From: Kitasatospora sp. MMS16-BH015
GTDB taxonomy: Bacteria; Actinomycetota; Actinomycetes; Streptomycetales; Streptomycetaceae
Assembly: GCF_002943525.1 (NCBI RefSeq)
Contig: NZ_CP025394.1
Coordinates: 1,178,001 to 1,242,000 of the forward strand
Reading direction: 5' to 3'
DNA: 64,000 nt
Positions within the stretch are counted from its first letter, which is position 1; each line of letters starts with the position of its first letter. A program made the position numbers and the translations under genes. Positions 48,237-60,330 of this stretch are shown here, in pieces. Under the pieces are notes generated by a model that was not told the origin of the DNA, searched no databases, and saw nothing but the letters and a program-made list of their open reading frames with translations.

Positions 48237-48283
48237 TTCACCTCCCGGCGGGCTCGGACGTGCTCCCGATCGGGACACTACAC

Positions 48284-48322
48284 GTCAGCCCGGTGGCGGG
48301 CACAGTCCGCCACCGGGCTGAC
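48284..48322 (-). terminator. Terminator after the aro operon
   Basis: A perfect 16-bp stem (48284-48299 with 48307-48322) around a 7-nt loop, 75 nt after the aroQ stop and just before the start region of the kinase-like gene. Confidence 0.8.
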
Positions 48323-48397
48323 ACAGTCGTACCGGCGGCTGGTCACCCTCGCTGACCTGCTGTCAGGCCAACGCGCGCCGCCGCCGACGCGTTCCCC

Positions 48398-50431
<2,034 letters not shown>

Positions 50432-50435
<4 letters not shown>

Positions 50436-51616
50436 CGGACGATCAGGTTCTCGAGGTAGCCCTGCACGTTGCGGCGGGTCTCGGAGACGTTGTCGCCGCC
50501 GAACTTCTCGCTCACCGCGTCGGCCAGCACCAGCGCGACCATCGCCTCGGCCACGATGCCGGCGGCCGGCACGGCGCAGACGTCGGAGCGCTGGTGGTGC
50601 GCGGCGGCGGGCTCGCCGGTGCGGGTGTCGATGGTGCGCAGCGCACGCGGCACGGTGGCGATCGGCTTCATCGCGGCGCGCACCCGCAGCAGCTCACCGG
50701 TGGAGAGGCCGCCCTCGGTGCCGCCGGAGCGGCCGGAGGTGCGCTGGACGCCGTTCGGGCCGGGGACGATCTCGTCGTGGGCCTGCGAGCCGGGCACCCG
50801 GGCCAGGTCGAAGCCGTCGCCGACCTCGACGCCCTTGATCGCCTGGATGCCCATCAGGGCGGCGGCCAGGCGGGCGTCCAGGCGGCGGTCCCAGTGCACG
50901 TGGCTGCCGAGGCCGACCGGCACGCCGTAGGCGAGCACCTCGACCACGCCGCCGAGCGTGTCGCCGTCCTTGTGGGCCTGGTCGATCTCGGCGACCATCG
51001 CCTTCGAGGCGTCGGCGTCCAGGCAGCGCACCGGGTCCTCGTCGAGGCGGGCCTCGTCGGAGGGCAGCGGGAGCACGCCGGCCGGGGCCTTGGCGGCGGC
51101 CAGCTCGACCACGTGCGAGACCAGCTCGATGCCGCAGGTCTCCTTGAGGTAGGAGCGGGCGACCACGCCGAGCGCGACCCGGGCGGCCGTCTCGCGGGCG
51201 CTGGCGCGCTCCAGGATCGGGCGGGCCTCGTCGATCGAGTACTTCTGCATGCCCGCGAGGTCGGCGTGGCCGGGGCGGGGGCGGGTCAGCGCCTCGTTGC
51301 GGGCCAGGCCCGCGAGGATCTCGGGGTCGACCGGGTCGGCCGACATGACCTGGTCCCACTTGGGCCACTCGGTGTTGCCGACCATGATCGCGACCGGGCT
51401 GCCCATGGTGAGGCCGTGCCGGACGCCACCGAGGAAGGTCACCTCGTCCTGCTCGAACTTCATCCGCGCGCCCCGGCCGTAGCCGAGCCGGCGCCGCGCC
51501 AGCGCGTCGGCGACCATCTCGGTGGTCACCGGCACACCTGCGGGCAGACCCTCCAGCGTCGCGACCAGTGCGGGGCCGTGCGACTCCCCCGCCGTCAGCC
51601 AGCGCAACGTACCCAA
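50432..51616 (-). CDS. aroC: Chorismate synthase
   Basis: A 394-residue FMN-dependent enzyme. Signatures: [83 protein letters not shown]. The start is TTG at 51616 with GGAG five bases upstream, giving [14 protein letters not shown], the expected N-terminus; the longer frame to 51844 is spurious. First gene of the aroC-K-B-Q operon; the 306-nt gap upstream probably holds its promoter. Confidence 0.97.
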
Positions 51617-51922
51617 CGGAGCTCCTTCGTCAGCGGCCCTGCGCTGCGGCGGGCCGACCAGGCGTTCGTCCGGCGGGCACCGGTGAGCAGGTGCCCGCGC
51701 TCTGAACCCGATCCTTTCACGTCCGGCGACCGGGCAGGTGCACGGTCCGTGTGGCGGACAGCAGGGTTCCAGTAGCCGCGCGCACCCCGGCCGACCAGCG
51801 GTTTCGGGCTCCGGGGCGAGTGGGCGGTCCAGCCCGGAGTCCACCGGTCGGACGTACGGCTGACCTGTTTACCGTCCATCTCTGTCAGATCCGGACCGCT
51901 CTCCGTCACTCCCCGTGCGGAT
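51617..51922. other. Gene-free interval between aroE and aroC
   Basis: 306 nt with no supported ORF on either strand. It should contain the aroC promoter. AGATCCG at 51888-51894 and CGGATCT at 51918-51924 form a loose inverted repeat that could end aroE transcription. In relatives I recall a prepilin-peptidase-type gene here; nothing of it remains. Confidence 0.5.
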
Positions 51923-52753
51923 CTAGCACTGCAGCGCTTCCTCGCCCGCCGCGCGCATCGCCGCGAGCGGGCCGGCCGGGACGCCGGTGAACTGCTCGAA
52001 CTGGAGCACCGCCTGGTGCACCAGCAGGTCGAGACCGCCGAGCACCACGGCCCCGCGCTTCGCGCAGGCGGCCACCAGCTCGGTCGGCCAGGGGTGGTAG
52101 AGCACGTCGAAGAGCGCCCCCGGCTGCTCCGGCACGCCGGGCGCGAAGACATCGGTCGCCCCCGCCGGGGTGGTGGAGATGGTCAGCGGCGCGGCCAGCG
52201 CGTCCGCCGAGCGCTCCCAGTCGGCGGCCCGGACGGCCAGGCCCAGCTTCTCGCCCAGCTCGCGCATCTCGGCGGCCCGCTCGGGGCTGCGCACGTAGAC
52301 CGTCACCTCGCCGTCGCAGATCTGCGCCAGCGCGGCCAGCGCGGAGGAGGCGGTGGCCCCGGCGCCGAGCACCGAGGCGGCCTCGACCCGCTCGATGCCC
52401 CGCTCGCGCAGCGCGTTGACCAGGCCGGGCACGTCGGTGTTGTCCCCGCGCAGCCGCCCGTCGGCCTGCCGCACCACGGTGTTGACGGCGTCCACCGCGA
52501 GCGCGGTGGGGCTGATCTCGTCCAGCAGCGGCATGATCGCCCGCTTGAGCGGCATGGTCAGCGAGAGCCCGGCCCAGCCGGGCTCCGCGAACGGCCCGGC
52601 CACGAAGGCCGGCAGCCCCGCCTCGTCCACCTCGTGCCGCCCGTACTCCCAGTCGGCCAGCCCGAGCGCGGCGTAGCCCGCCCGGTGCAGCTCCGGCGAG
52701 AGCGAGTGCGCGATCGGCGAGCCGAGGACGGCGGCCCGGTGCTGCGGTGTCAC
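51923..52753 (-). CDS. aroE: Shikimate dehydrogenase
   Basis: A 276-residue NADP enzyme reducing dehydroshikimate. The substrate domain has VLGSPIAHSLSPELHRAGY (Ser pair) and LSLTMPLKRAIM (catalytic Lys). AVNTVV and GDNTDVPG follow. The nucleotide site is SVLGAGATASSALAAL. Start GTG at 52753. Lies 48 nt downstream of the first MltG gene and likely shares its transcript. Confidence 0.93.
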   Translation of the reverse strand: MTPQHRAAVLGSPIAHSLSPELHRAGYAALGLADWEYGRHEVDEAGLPAFVAGPFAEPGWAGLSLTMPLKRAIMPLLDEISPTALAVDAVNTVVRQADGRLRGDNTDVPGLVNALRERGIERVEAASVLGAGATASSALAALAQICDGEVTVYVRSPERAAEMRELGEKLGLAVRAADWERSADALAAPLTISTTPAGATDVFAPGVPEQPGALFDVLYHPWPTELVAACAKRGAVVLGGLDLLVHQAVLQFEQFTGVPAGPLAAMRAAGEEALQC

Positions 52754-52801
52754 GGTGGATCCCCCTGTGTCAGATCAGGTCGCGCTCAGTTCGCTTGGTG
52801 C

Positions 52802-54874
52802 TTACTTGCACATGCCCTGGGCCTCGTCGAAGCCCTGGTTGTGCGCCGAGCAGTAGTCCTTCACGTCCTTCTTGAACTGGTCGAAGGTCGTGGAGAAGCG
52901 GGTCTCGGTCGGCGAGAGCGCCACGAAGTACACCCAGTCACCCGCGGTCGGGTTGAGCACCGCCTGGATCGCCTCGTCACCCGGGTTGGAGATCGGGGTC
53001 GGCGGCAGGCCCTTGTTGACGTAGGTGTTGTACGGGCTCTTGTCGCCGTCCTTCTCCGCCTTGGTGAAGTTGGTGCGGCCCAGCTTGTACTGGAGCGTGG
53101 TGTCCAGCTGGAGCTTGCCCTGGGTCGCGTTGGTCTTCAGGCGGTTGTACAGCACCCGGGCGATCTTGCCGAAGTCCTGGTCGTTGTTGCCCTCGGCCTG
53201 CAGGATGCTCGCCTCGGTGAGCACCTCGTAGCCGTTGTTCAGACCGATCTTCTGGGCGTTGCCGTCCAGGTTGAGGTCCTTGTAGTGCTGGGTGGCGTTG
53301 GCCACCATCTGCTTGAGCAGGTCCTCGGGCTTCATGCCCTCGGTGATCGAGTACTTGGCCGGGAAGAGGAAGCCCTCGGGGTTGTTGTTCGCGTACTGCG
53401 GCAGGCCCAGCTCGCCCGCGTGGGCCTGGGCGGCCTGGGCGGTGGTGCCCTTGTTGAGCTTCAGCTTGCCGTCGATGATCGTGTAGATGTCGGCGGCCTT
53501 CTTCCCCTCGGGGATGACCAGCGCGTTGCCGCCGTTGGAGTCGACCAGCAGCGCGACGGCGGACTCGGCCGACATCTGGTGGTGCATGGTGTAGGCACCG
53601 GGCTGGATGGTGGACGCCTTGGGGTTGGCCACGAAGGCGTTGTAGAAGGCCTTGACCGACTTGACCACGCCCGCCTCGAAGAGCGTCTGGCCCATCTGCT
53701 CGCCCGCCGCGCCCGGCTTGATCTGGATCGACACCGAGCCGGTGCCCGCCCCGGCGTAGTCGGCCGGCGGGCCGAAGTGCCGCTGGTAGAAGCCGTAGCC
53801 CCACCAACCGGCCCCGCCCAGGCCGCCGAGCAGCACCAGCGCGACCACCAGGCAGGCGCCGCTGTTGCGGCGGCCGGCGGCCTTGCCCTTCTCCTTGCGC
53901 TTGCGCTCGCCCTCGCGGGAGGTGTCCTGCTCGCCGAGGAAGGAGCCCTGCCCCTCCTCGTGGTACTCGTCCTCGTACTCCTCGCCGTGCTCCTCGGCCC
54001 AGACCTCGGGCTCCGGCTCGGTCACGGCGGGCGCACCGGCCCCGGCCGGCCCGCCGTGCTCCAGCGCGGCGGCCTCGGCCTCCCAGTCGATCCCGTCCGG
54101 CCCGGGCCCGGCGGGCGCGGGGGCCGATCGCTGCTGCTGCACCGGCGGACGGCCGGCGGCCTGCTGCTGACCGAAACGCCCCGGCTGGCCCGGCTGGCCC
54201 TGCTGCCCGAACGGCTGCTGGGCCTGCTGCCCGAGCGGCCCACCCGGCCCGGGCCGACCGGGCTGCCCCGGCTGACCACCCGGCGGGAAGCCCTGCGGCC
54301 CGCCCTGCTGCTGGAAGCCCTGCTGCTGCGGCATGCCCTGCTGGAGCCCCTGGGCCGGCATCCCCTGCTGCTGGAGGCCCGTCTGCTGGGCGGCCTGCCG
54401 CAGCCCCTGCGTCTGGAGCCCCTGCTGCATGCCCTGCTGCCACTGCTGCTGGCCCTGCTGCGGCATCTGCTGCTGCTGAGCCTGCGGCCGGCCGTACGGG
54501 TCCTGGGTGTACTGACCCTGCTGCTGGTGCTGCTGGCCGACCTGCTGCCAGGCACCGGTCTGCTGCTGCGCCTGCTGGGCCTGGGCCTGCTGTTGCTGTT
54601 GCTGCTGCTGCCACAACTGCTGCTGCTGAGCCTGCTGCTGGGCGTACAGGTCCTGCGCGTACTGCCCCTGCTGCTGGTGCTGCTGCTGGCCGACCTGCTG
54701 CCAGGCACCGGTCTGCTGCTGCTGGCCGTACGGGTCCTGCGCGTACTGGTTCTGCTGCTGCCAGGCCGCCTGCTGCGCGGCGGCCTGCTCCTCGGGCGTA
54801 CCGCCGTATCCGGGGTCGCCTGGGTGCCACGGCTGCGAGCCCTGGGGGTTGTAGCCCCCACCCAGATCACTCAT
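52802..54874 (-). CDS. mltG: Endolytic murein transglycosylase MltG with long Gln-rich cytoplasmic tail
   Basis: A 690-residue membrane protein. Residues ~30-260 are an extreme Gln/Gly/Pro low-complexity region with repeats of QTGAWQQVGQQ and YAQDPYGQQQ. A charged stretch follows (EREGERKRKEKGKAAGRR), then one TM helix (ACLVVALVLLGGLGGAGWW). The extracellular YceG domain has QPGAYTMHHQMSAESAVALL (LysM-like part) and the catalytic Glu in EASILQAEGNN, then ARVLYNRL and GLPPTPISNPG. It cuts nascent glycan strands to set chain length. The tail may scaffold divisome or polar growth proteins; that is inference. A second MltG gene lies just upstream. Confidence 0.92.
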   Translation of the reverse strand: MSDLGGGYNPQGSQPWHPGDPGYGGTPEEQAAAQQAAWQQQNQYAQDPYGQQQQTGAWQQVGQQQHQQQGQYAQDLYAQQQAQQQQLWQQQQQQQQAQAQQAQQQTGAWQQVGQQHQQQGQYTQDPYGRPQAQQQQMPQQGQQQWQQGMQQGLQTQGLRQAAQQTGLQQQGMPAQGLQQGMPQQQGFQQQGGPQGFPPGGQPGQPGRPGPGGPLGQQAQQPFGQQGQPGQPGRFGQQQAAGRPPVQQQRSAPAPAGPGPDGIDWEAEAAALEHGGPAGAGAPAVTEPEPEVWAEEHGEEYEDEYHEEGQGSFLGEQDTSREGERKRKEKGKAAGRRNSGACLVVALVLLGGLGGAGWWGYGFYQRHFGPPADYAGAGTGSVSIQIKPGAAGEQMGQTLFEAGVVKSVKAFYNAFVANPKASTIQPGAYTMHHQMSAESAVALLVDSNGGNALVIPEGKKAADIYTIIDGKLKLNKGTTAQAAQAHAGELGLPQYANNNPEGFLFPAKYSITEGMKPEDLLKQMVANATQHYKDLNLDGNAQKIGLNNGYEVLTEASILQAEGNNDQDFGKIARVLYNRLKTNATQGKLQLDTTLQYKLGRTNFTKAEKDGDKSPYNTYVNKGLPPTPISNPGDEAIQAVLNPTAGDWVYFVALSPTETRFSTTFDQFKKDVKDYCSAHNQGFDEAQGMCK

Positions 54875-54986
54875 CGAACCCCTTAAACCGACGGAAGACT
54901 GCCGTCTCGAACCAGCGTGCTAGCGACACGCCCGGAGGGAGACGTTACCGTACCGCAGGGGGGTCACCGGCCTGGTCAACTCCTCG

Positions 54987-56168
54987 TCAATGCCCACTGG
55001 CGCTCGGTGAGGACCGGGCCTGCGACTGGACGGCGTTGAACTCGGCGACGTTCTTCTGCTGCTGATCGAAGCTGTCGGTGAAGCGGGTGTCACCGGGTCG
55101 TACGGTCACGAAGTACAGCCAGTCGCCGTCCGCCGGGTGGGCCGCGGCCCGCAGCGCGTCCCGGCCCGGGTTGGCGATCGGGGTGGGCGGCAGGCCCGGG
55201 TGCAGGTAGGTGTTGAAGGGCGAATCCAGCTTGGTGTCGACGTTGGTCGTGGTGAGGGTGGAACGGCCGAGTGCGTAGTTGATGGCGGAGTCGAACTGCA
55301 GCGGCATGCCCTTCGCCAGCCGGTTGTAGACCACCCGCGCCACCTTGGCCATGTCCTCCTCGTTGTCCGCCTCGCCCTGCACCAGGCTGGCGATGACCAC
55401 CAGCCCGTACGGGGTCTGCCCGTTGCCGGCCGCCAGCGAGTCCACGTCCTCGGCGCCGTACACCTTGCCGCTCTGGCCGACCATCTGCTGGAGCAGCGCG
55501 AGCGGGCCGCTGTCCCCCGTCACCGGGTAGGTCGCGGGGAAGAGGTAGCCCTCGGCGTTGCCGTTCGCCTGGTCGGGCAGGCCGAGCTCGGCGAGGTGCT
55601 GCTGGGCGGTGGTCTGGGTGGTGCCGGGCGGCAGCTTGAGCTTCTGGTCGATCGCGGCGTAGACCTGGGCGGCGCGCCAGCCCTCGGGGATGGTGAGCGC
55701 GTTGGCGTTGGCCGGGTCGAGCAGCACGTTGAGCGCGTTGGCGGCCGACATCTGCTGCTTGAGCTGGTAGACGCCCGGCTGGATCCGGGTGCCGGCCGCG
55801 CTGTGCGCCGCCGCCTCGGTGAAGGCCCGGGTGCTGGCCACCACGCCGTTCTTGACCAGGGCCTGCCCGATCTGGGTCAGCGAGGCCCCCTGGGCCACCG
55901 AGACCTGCACCGTGCCGCTGCCCCCGCCGGGGTAGTCGGCGGCCGGTGCCTGGCCGCTCGGCCAGAGCAGCACGGCCGCCAGTGCCACCGCGCAGACCAC
56001 GCCCACCAGCGCGCCGACGCTCAGGCAGCAGGCCAGGCCGCTGCGCAGCCGGCGCGGGTCCGGCAGGTCGAGCGCGGGCGGCGCCCCGGGCGGGGCGGCC
56101 TCCGGCTCGGCGGCGGGCGCGCCGAGGTGCCCGGGGGTCAGACCGGGTGCGCTGTACGGGTCGGTCAA
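54987..56168 (-). CDS. Second MltG-family transglycosylase (short paralogue)
   Basis: A 393-residue paralogue lacking the Gln-rich tail. A Pro/Ala-rich cytoplasmic lead to ~50 is followed by a TM helix (LACCLSVGALVGVVCAVALAAVLLW) and a YceG domain: QPGVYQLKQQMSAANALNVLL, IPEGWRAAQVYAAID, the catalytic-Glu region IASLVQGEADNEEDMAKVA, RVVYNRL, PGLPPTPIANPG. All the hallmark segments of the neighbour are kept, so it is probably active. The start is TTG at 56168 with GGGGGAG ten bases upstream; the frame to 56252 crosses a terminator. It ends 113 nt before the first mltG. Confidence 0.88.
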   Translation of the reverse strand: MTDPYSAPGLTPGHLGAPAAEPEAAPPGAPPALDLPDPRRLRSGLACCLSVGALVGVVCAVALAAVLLWPSGQAPAADYPGGGSGTVQVSVAQGASLTQIGQALVKNGVVASTRAFTEAAAHSAAGTRIQPGVYQLKQQMSAANALNVLLDPANANALTIPEGWRAAQVYAAIDQKLKLPPGTTQTTAQQHLAELGLPDQANGNAEGYLFPATYPVTGDSGPLALLQQMVGQSGKVYGAEDVDSLAAGNGQTPYGLVVIASLVQGEADNEEDMAKVARVVYNRLAKGMPLQFDSAINYALGRSTLTTTNVDTKLDSPFNTYLHPGLPPTPIANPGRDALRAAAHPADGDWLYFVTVRPGDTRFTDSFDQQQKNVAEFNAVQSQARSSPSASGH

Positions 56169-56226
56169 CGGGCCGCTTCTCCCCCAGGAACGGATCCTCC
56201 CGGGAACGGACCCCCGGGAACGAATC

Positions 56227-56260
56227 GGGGGCCCGTGCGGACGCGTCCGCACGGGCCCCC
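56227..56260 (-). terminator. Hairpin between ruvX and the short mltG
   Basis: A perfect 16-bp inverted repeat (56227-56242 with 56245-56260) with a 2-nt centre, 24 nt past the ruvX stop. It would separate alaS-ruvX transcription from the mltG/aro group, or act as an attenuator. Confidence 0.75.
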
Positions 56261-56284
56261 ACCAGGGAAGCTAGCCCAGCACCA

Positions 56285-56776
56285 CTACTCGGTGGGCTCG
56301 ACGCACTCGCCGGGGGCGCGGCCACTCACCCGTTCGGTCTCAAGCGCGCTCTGCAGGATCACCACGGCGGCCGCCTGGTCGATCACCGAGCGGCCCTTCT
56401 TGGACGAACGCCCGGCGGCACGCATGCCCTGGGCGGCCGTCACCGTGGTCATCCGCTCGTCCACCAGGCGCACCTTCACCGGGTAGACCAGCATCGCCAG
56501 CCGACCCGCGTACTCACGGATCTTGGCCGCGGCCGGGCCCTCCTTGCCGCTCATCGAGCGGGGCAGGCCGACCACGATCTCGATCGCGTCGTACTCCTCG
56601 GCGATCGCCTTGATCCGTGCCTGCGAGCGGCCGCCCGCCGGGACGGTCTCCACCGGCGTGGCGATCAGCCCGTCGGGGTCGCAGGACGCGACCCCGATCC
56701 GGGCGTCACCCACGTCGACGGCGATCCGGCGCCCCCGGCGGAAGACCTTCTCCTCCTGGGTGGAGTCGTCGTACAT
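56285..56776 (-). CDS. ruvX: Putative pre-16S rRNA nuclease / Holliday junction resolvase-like YqgF
   Basis: A 163-residue RNase H-fold protein. RIAVDVGDARIGVASCDPDG holds the first catalytic Asp, IVVGLPRSMSGKEGPAA the middle motif, and LVDERMTTVTAA plus KKGRSVIDQAAAVVIL the last Glu/Asp residues. It matures the 5' end of 16S rRNA in E. coli. The start overlaps the alaS stop by one base, the usual alaS-ruvX coupling. Confidence 0.94.
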   Translation of the reverse strand: MYDDSTQEEKVFRRGRRIAVDVGDARIGVASCDPDGLIATPVETVPAGGRSQARIKAIAEEYDAIEIVVGLPRSMSGKEGPAAAKIREYAGRLAMLVYPVKVRLVDERMTTVTAAQGMRAAGRSSKKGRSVIDQAAAVVILQSALETERVSGRAPGECVEPTE

Positions 56777-59445
56777 CAGCTGGCGCGCTCCGCGACCAGG
56801 CCACGGACGGCGGCGATCGCCTCGTCCACGGCACCCGGGTTGGTGCCACCGCCCTGGGCCACGTCGTCCTTGCCGCCACCGCCGCCGCCGAGGGTCTTGG
56901 CCGCGACGCGGACCAGCTCGCCGGCCTTAATGCCGCGCCCGCGCGCGTCCTCGTTGGTGGCGATCACGGTCAGCGGGCGGTCGTTCGCCACGGTGAAGGC
57001 GGCGACCACGGCCGGGCGCGAGCCCAGGCGGGCACGGACGTCGAGCACCAGCTTGCGCAGCTCGTCCGCACCGGTGCCGTCGGCGACCCGGGCGGCGACC
57101 ACGGCCACGCCCTGGACGTCCTCGGCACCGGAGGCGAGCCCGGCGGCGGCCGCGAGGACCTTCTCCGCGCGGAAGCGCTCGATCTCCTTCTCCGCGTCCT
57201 TGAGCTTGGCGAGCATGCCGGAGATCTTCTCCGGCAGCTCCTCCGGGCGGCCCTTGACCAGCTCGGTCAGCTGGGCCACCACGGTGTGCTCACGGGCCAG
57301 GAACTTGTAGGCGTCGGCGCCGACCAGCGCCTCGACCCGGCGCACGCCGGAGCCGATCGAGGACTCGCCGAGCAGCTTCACCAGGCCCAGCTGGGCGGTG
57401 TTGCCCACGTGGGTGCCACCGCACAGCTCCTTGGAGAAGTCGCCGATGGTGACCACGCGGACCGAGTCGCCGTACTTCTCGCCGAACATCGCGATGGCGC
57501 CGGCCTTGCGGGCCTGGTCCATCGTCATGACCTCGGCGGTGACCTCCAGCTCGCGGGTCAGCACGTCGTTGATCTTCTGCTCCACGTCGGTCAGCACGCT
57601 GCCGGGCACGGCGGCGGGCGAGCCGAAGTCGAAGCGGAAGCGGCCCGGGGCGTTCTCCGAACCGGCCTGGGCGGCGGTGGGGCCGAGCGCGTCGCGCAGC
57701 GCCTGGTGGGTCAGGTGGGTGGCCGAGTGGGCGCGGGCGATCGCCCGGCGGCGCTCCACGTCGATGGTGGCGTACGCGGCGGCGCCGAGCACGACCTCAC
57801 CGAAGAGCACGCCGCCGGAGTGCACCACGACGCCCGGCACCGGCTGCTGCACGTCGCGGATCTCCACGACCGCGCCCGAGTCCAGCCGGATCCGGCCGTG
57901 GTCGGCCAGCTGGCCGCCGCCCTCGGCGTAGAACGGGGTGCGGTCGAGCACGATCTCGACCTCGTCGCCCTCGCTCGCGGCCGGGGCCGGCGAGCCGTTG
58001 ACGAGCAGGCCGACGACGGTGGCCTCGCCCTCGGTGGCGGTGTACCCGGTGAAGACGGAGGCACCGGCCTTGTCCGCCACCTCGCGGTAGGCGGCCACGT
58101 CGGCGTGGCCCATCTTCTTCGCCTTGGCGTCGGCCTTGGCGCGGTCCCGCTGCTCCTGCATCAGGCGGCGGAAGCCGGACTCGTCCACCTGGAGGCCCTG
58201 CTCCTCGGCCATCTCCAGGGTCAGGTCGATGGGGAAGCCGTAGGTGTCGTGCAGCTTGAACGCCTGCTCGCCCGAGAGCACGGCGCGGCCGGCCTGCTTG
58301 GTCTCGGTGACGGCGGTGTCCAGCAGGTTGGTGCCGGCCTTCAGGGTCTGGAGGAAGGCGACCTCCTCCGCGACCACGACGGTCTCGATCCGCTTGCGCT
58401 CGGACTCCAGCTCCGGGTACTGCGGGGCCATCGCCTTGATCGCGGTGTCGATCAGCACCTGGGCCACCGGCTCGGTGGCGCCCAGCAGGCGCATGTTGCG
58501 GATCGCGCGGCGCAGGATGCGGCGCAGCACGTAGCCGCGGCCCTCGTTGCCGGGGGTGACGCCGTCGCCGACCAGCATCAGCGCGGTGCGGATGTGGTCG
58601 GTGACCACGCGCAGCGAGACGTCCGACTTGTGGTCGGCGCCGTAGGTGTGGCCGGTGAGCTCGGCGGCGTGGTCGAGGATCATCCGGCTGGTGTCGATCT
58701 CGAAGAGGTTGTCGACGTCCTGCAGGATGCAGGCCAGGCGCTCCAGGCCGAGGCCGGTGTCGATGTTCTTGCTCGGCAGGTCGCCGAGGATCTCGAACCC
58801 GTCCTTGCCGTCGCCGTGGCCGCGCTCGTACTGCATGAAGACCAGGTTCCAGATCTCCATGTACCGCTCGCCGTTGACGGCCGGGCCGCCCTCCTCGCCG
58901 TAGGCGGGGCCGCGGTCGTAGTTGATCTCCGAGCACGGGCCGCAGGGGCCGGGCACGCCCATCGACCAGAAGTTGTCCTTCATGCCGAGGCGCTGGATGC
59001 GCTCGGCCGGCACGCCGATGACGTCGCGCCAGATCTGCTCGGCCTCGTCGTCGTCCTTGTAGACGGTGATCCAGAGCTTCTCGGGCTCAAGGCCGTAGCC
59101 ACCGTCCGCGACGGAGGTGGTGAGCAGCTCCCACGCGTACTTGATGGCCCCTTCCTTGAAGTAGTCGCCGAAGGAGAAGTTGCCGCACATCTGGAAGAAC
59201 GAGCCGTGCCGGGTGGTCTTGCCGACCTCCTCGATGTCCAGCGTGCGGACGCACTTCTGGACCGAGGTGGCGCGGGTGAACTGCGGCTTGATCTCGCCGA
59301 GGAAGTACGGCTTGAAGGGCACCATGCCGGCGTTGACGAGCAGCAGGGTGGGGTCGTCGGCGACCAGCGAGGCCGACGGTACGACGGTGTGGCCGCGCTC
59401 CTCGTAGAAGCGCAGCCAGCGGCGGCGGATCTCTGCCGACTCCAT
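56776..59445 (-). CDS. alaS: Alanyl-tRNA synthetase
   Basis: An 889-residue class II synthetase. The catalytic core begins [18 protein letters not shown]. The editing domain zinc motifs are [11 protein letters not shown] (HxxxH) and CGGTHV. The C-Ala domain ends with [18 protein letters not shown]. Full length and uninterrupted. It begins at the stop region of the DUF6167-like gene and ends overlapping ruvX. Confidence 0.98.
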   Translation of the reverse strand: MESAEIRRRWLRFYEERGHTVVPSASLVADDPTLLLVNAGMVPFKPYFLGEIKPQFTRATSVQKCVRTLDIEEVGKTTRHGSFFQMCGNFSFGDYFKEGAIKYAWELLTTSVADGGYGLEPEKLWITVYKDDDEAEQIWRDVIGVPAERIQRLGMKDNFWSMGVPGPCGPCSEINYDRGPAYGEEGGPAVNGERYMEIWNLVFMQYERGHGDGKDGFEILGDLPSKNIDTGLGLERLACILQDVDNLFEIDTSRMILDHAAELTGHTYGADHKSDVSLRVVTDHIRTALMLVGDGVTPGNEGRGYVLRRILRRAIRNMRLLGATEPVAQVLIDTAIKAMAPQYPELESERKRIETVVVAEEVAFLQTLKAGTNLLDTAVTETKQAGRAVLSGEQAFKLHDTYGFPIDLTLEMAEEQGLQVDESGFRRLMQEQRDRAKADAKAKKMGHADVAAYREVADKAGASVFTGYTATEGEATVVGLLVNGSPAPAASEGDEVEIVLDRTPFYAEGGGQLADHGRIRLDSGAVVEIRDVQQPVPGVVVHSGGVLFGEVVLGAAAYATIDVERRRAIARAHSATHLTHQALRDALGPTAAQAGSENAPGRFRFDFGSPAAVPGSVLTDVEQKINDVLTRELEVTAEVMTMDQARKAGAIAMFGEKYGDSVRVVTIGDFSKELCGGTHVGNTAQLGLVKLLGESSIGSGVRRVEALVGADAYKFLAREHTVVAQLTELVKGRPEELPEKISGMLAKLKDAEKEIERFRAEKVLAAAAGLASGAEDVQGVAVVAARVADGTGADELRKLVLDVRARLGSRPAVVAAFTVANDRPLTVIATNEDARGRGIKAGELVRVAAKTLGGGGGGKDDVAQGGGTNPGAVDEAIAAVRGLVAERAS

Positions 59446-59852
59446 TACAGGTCCTCCTGGTTGGTGGTGCCGCCGGGCAGCTCTCGGGGCTGCCGGGGCG
59501 TGGGTGCGATGGCCTTGGTGACGCGCTGAGCGGGGGGCAGGGCGACGGCGGGCGAGCCCGGCGCCGCCGAGATAGCTCGGTACCGGGCGTCGCGCCGGGG
59601 TGCCCGGCGCGGCTCGAGGACGGCGGTGCCGTCCAGACCGAGGTCGCTGCGCAGCTGCTCCTCGCGCTCGGTCATCCCGGCGCGCACGTCGGCCGCGAAG
59701 CGCTTGGCCGCGTCACCCAGCTGGAGGGCGCCGCGCGCGGCGGTGCCCGAGAGGCTGTCCGGGGTGAGCCGGTGCACCGCCTCGTTCGCCTTGTTCATCG
59801 CCCACACGGTGGCCCCGGCGCCGACGGCCATCCAGAAGATCCGGCGTACCAT
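59445..59852 (-). CDS. DUF6167-like small membrane protein
   Basis: A 135-residue protein with a short N-terminal hydrophobic segment ([19 protein letters not shown]), an amphipathic helix ([32 protein letters not shown]) and a Pro/Arg-rich tail. This matches the conserved streptomycete protein found between alaS and rpsD. Function unknown. It overlaps the alaS start by one base and follows the DUF948 gene by one base, so the three are co-translated. Confidence 0.85.
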   Translation of the reverse strand: MVRRIFWMAVGAGATVWAMNKANEAVHRLTPDSLSGTAARGALQLGDAAKRFAADVRAGMTEREEQLRSDLGLDGTAVLEPRRAPRRDARYRAISAAPGSPAVALPPAQRVTKAIAPTPRQPRELPGGTTNQEDL

Positions 59853-59853
59853 C

Positions 59854-60330
59854 TCAGCCCCTCACGGCTCGGCGGACGCGGGCCAGCAGCCCGCCGCGCG
59901 GCGCGGTGGCCGCGCGCACCTCGGCCCGGATCAGCCGGGCCAGCTCCTCGCGCTCGCTGCCCTGCTGGGGCAGCGTCAGCCCGGCCTGCTGACGGCCGAC
60001 GGCCTTGCGCACGCCGTAGCTGAACGCGGCCACCTTGACCAGCGGGCCGCCGATGGTCGCAGCGACGGTGGAGGAGAGCGCGTTGGCGTTGGCGGCGGCG
60101 TCCTGCACGTTGGCGGTGATCTCGTCCACCCGCTCCAGCTGCTCGTTGGCGCTGCGCACGGCCTGCCCGGCCTCGGTGAGCAGCGGCACGGCCCGCTCGG
60201 TCACCTCGGTGACCAGCACGGCGGCCTCCCGCAGCACCTTGGAGAGCCGCACCAGCACCACGGCGAGCAGCGTGACCAGGACCGCCCAGAACACGGCGAC
60301 CAGCAGGCCGGCCAGCTCTCCCACGGACAC
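59854..60330 (-). CDS. DUF948-type membrane protein
   Basis: A 158-residue protein with an N-terminal TM helix (LLVAVFWAVLVTLLAVVLVRL), then a heptad-rich coiled-coil-like stretch with alternating Thr/Asn/Ala (VTERAVPLLTEAGQAV, VDEITANVQDAAANANALSSTV), typical of DUF948. The C-terminus is basic. Possibly an envelope-associated structural protein. First of the DUF948-DUF6167-alaS-ruvX string. The start is GTG at 60330, or GTG two codons later. Confidence 0.85.
   Translation of the reverse strand: MSVGELAGLLVAVFWAVLVTLLAVVLVRLSKVLREAAVLVTEVTERAVPLLTEAGQAVRSANEQLERVDEITANVQDAAANANALSSTVAATIGGPLVKVAAFSYGVRKAVGRQQAGLTLPQQGSEREELARLIRAEVRAATAPRGGLLARVRRAVRG

Noticed and set aside
54100..54850. Tandem trinucleotide-like CTG/CAG tract as an independent repeat element
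   Set aside because: It is explained by the Gln-rich coding region of mltG with CAG codons in frame.
56617..59529. A 970-codon plus-strand open frame opposite alaS
   Set aside because: Same shadow effect; alaS on the minus strand is complete with all its motifs.
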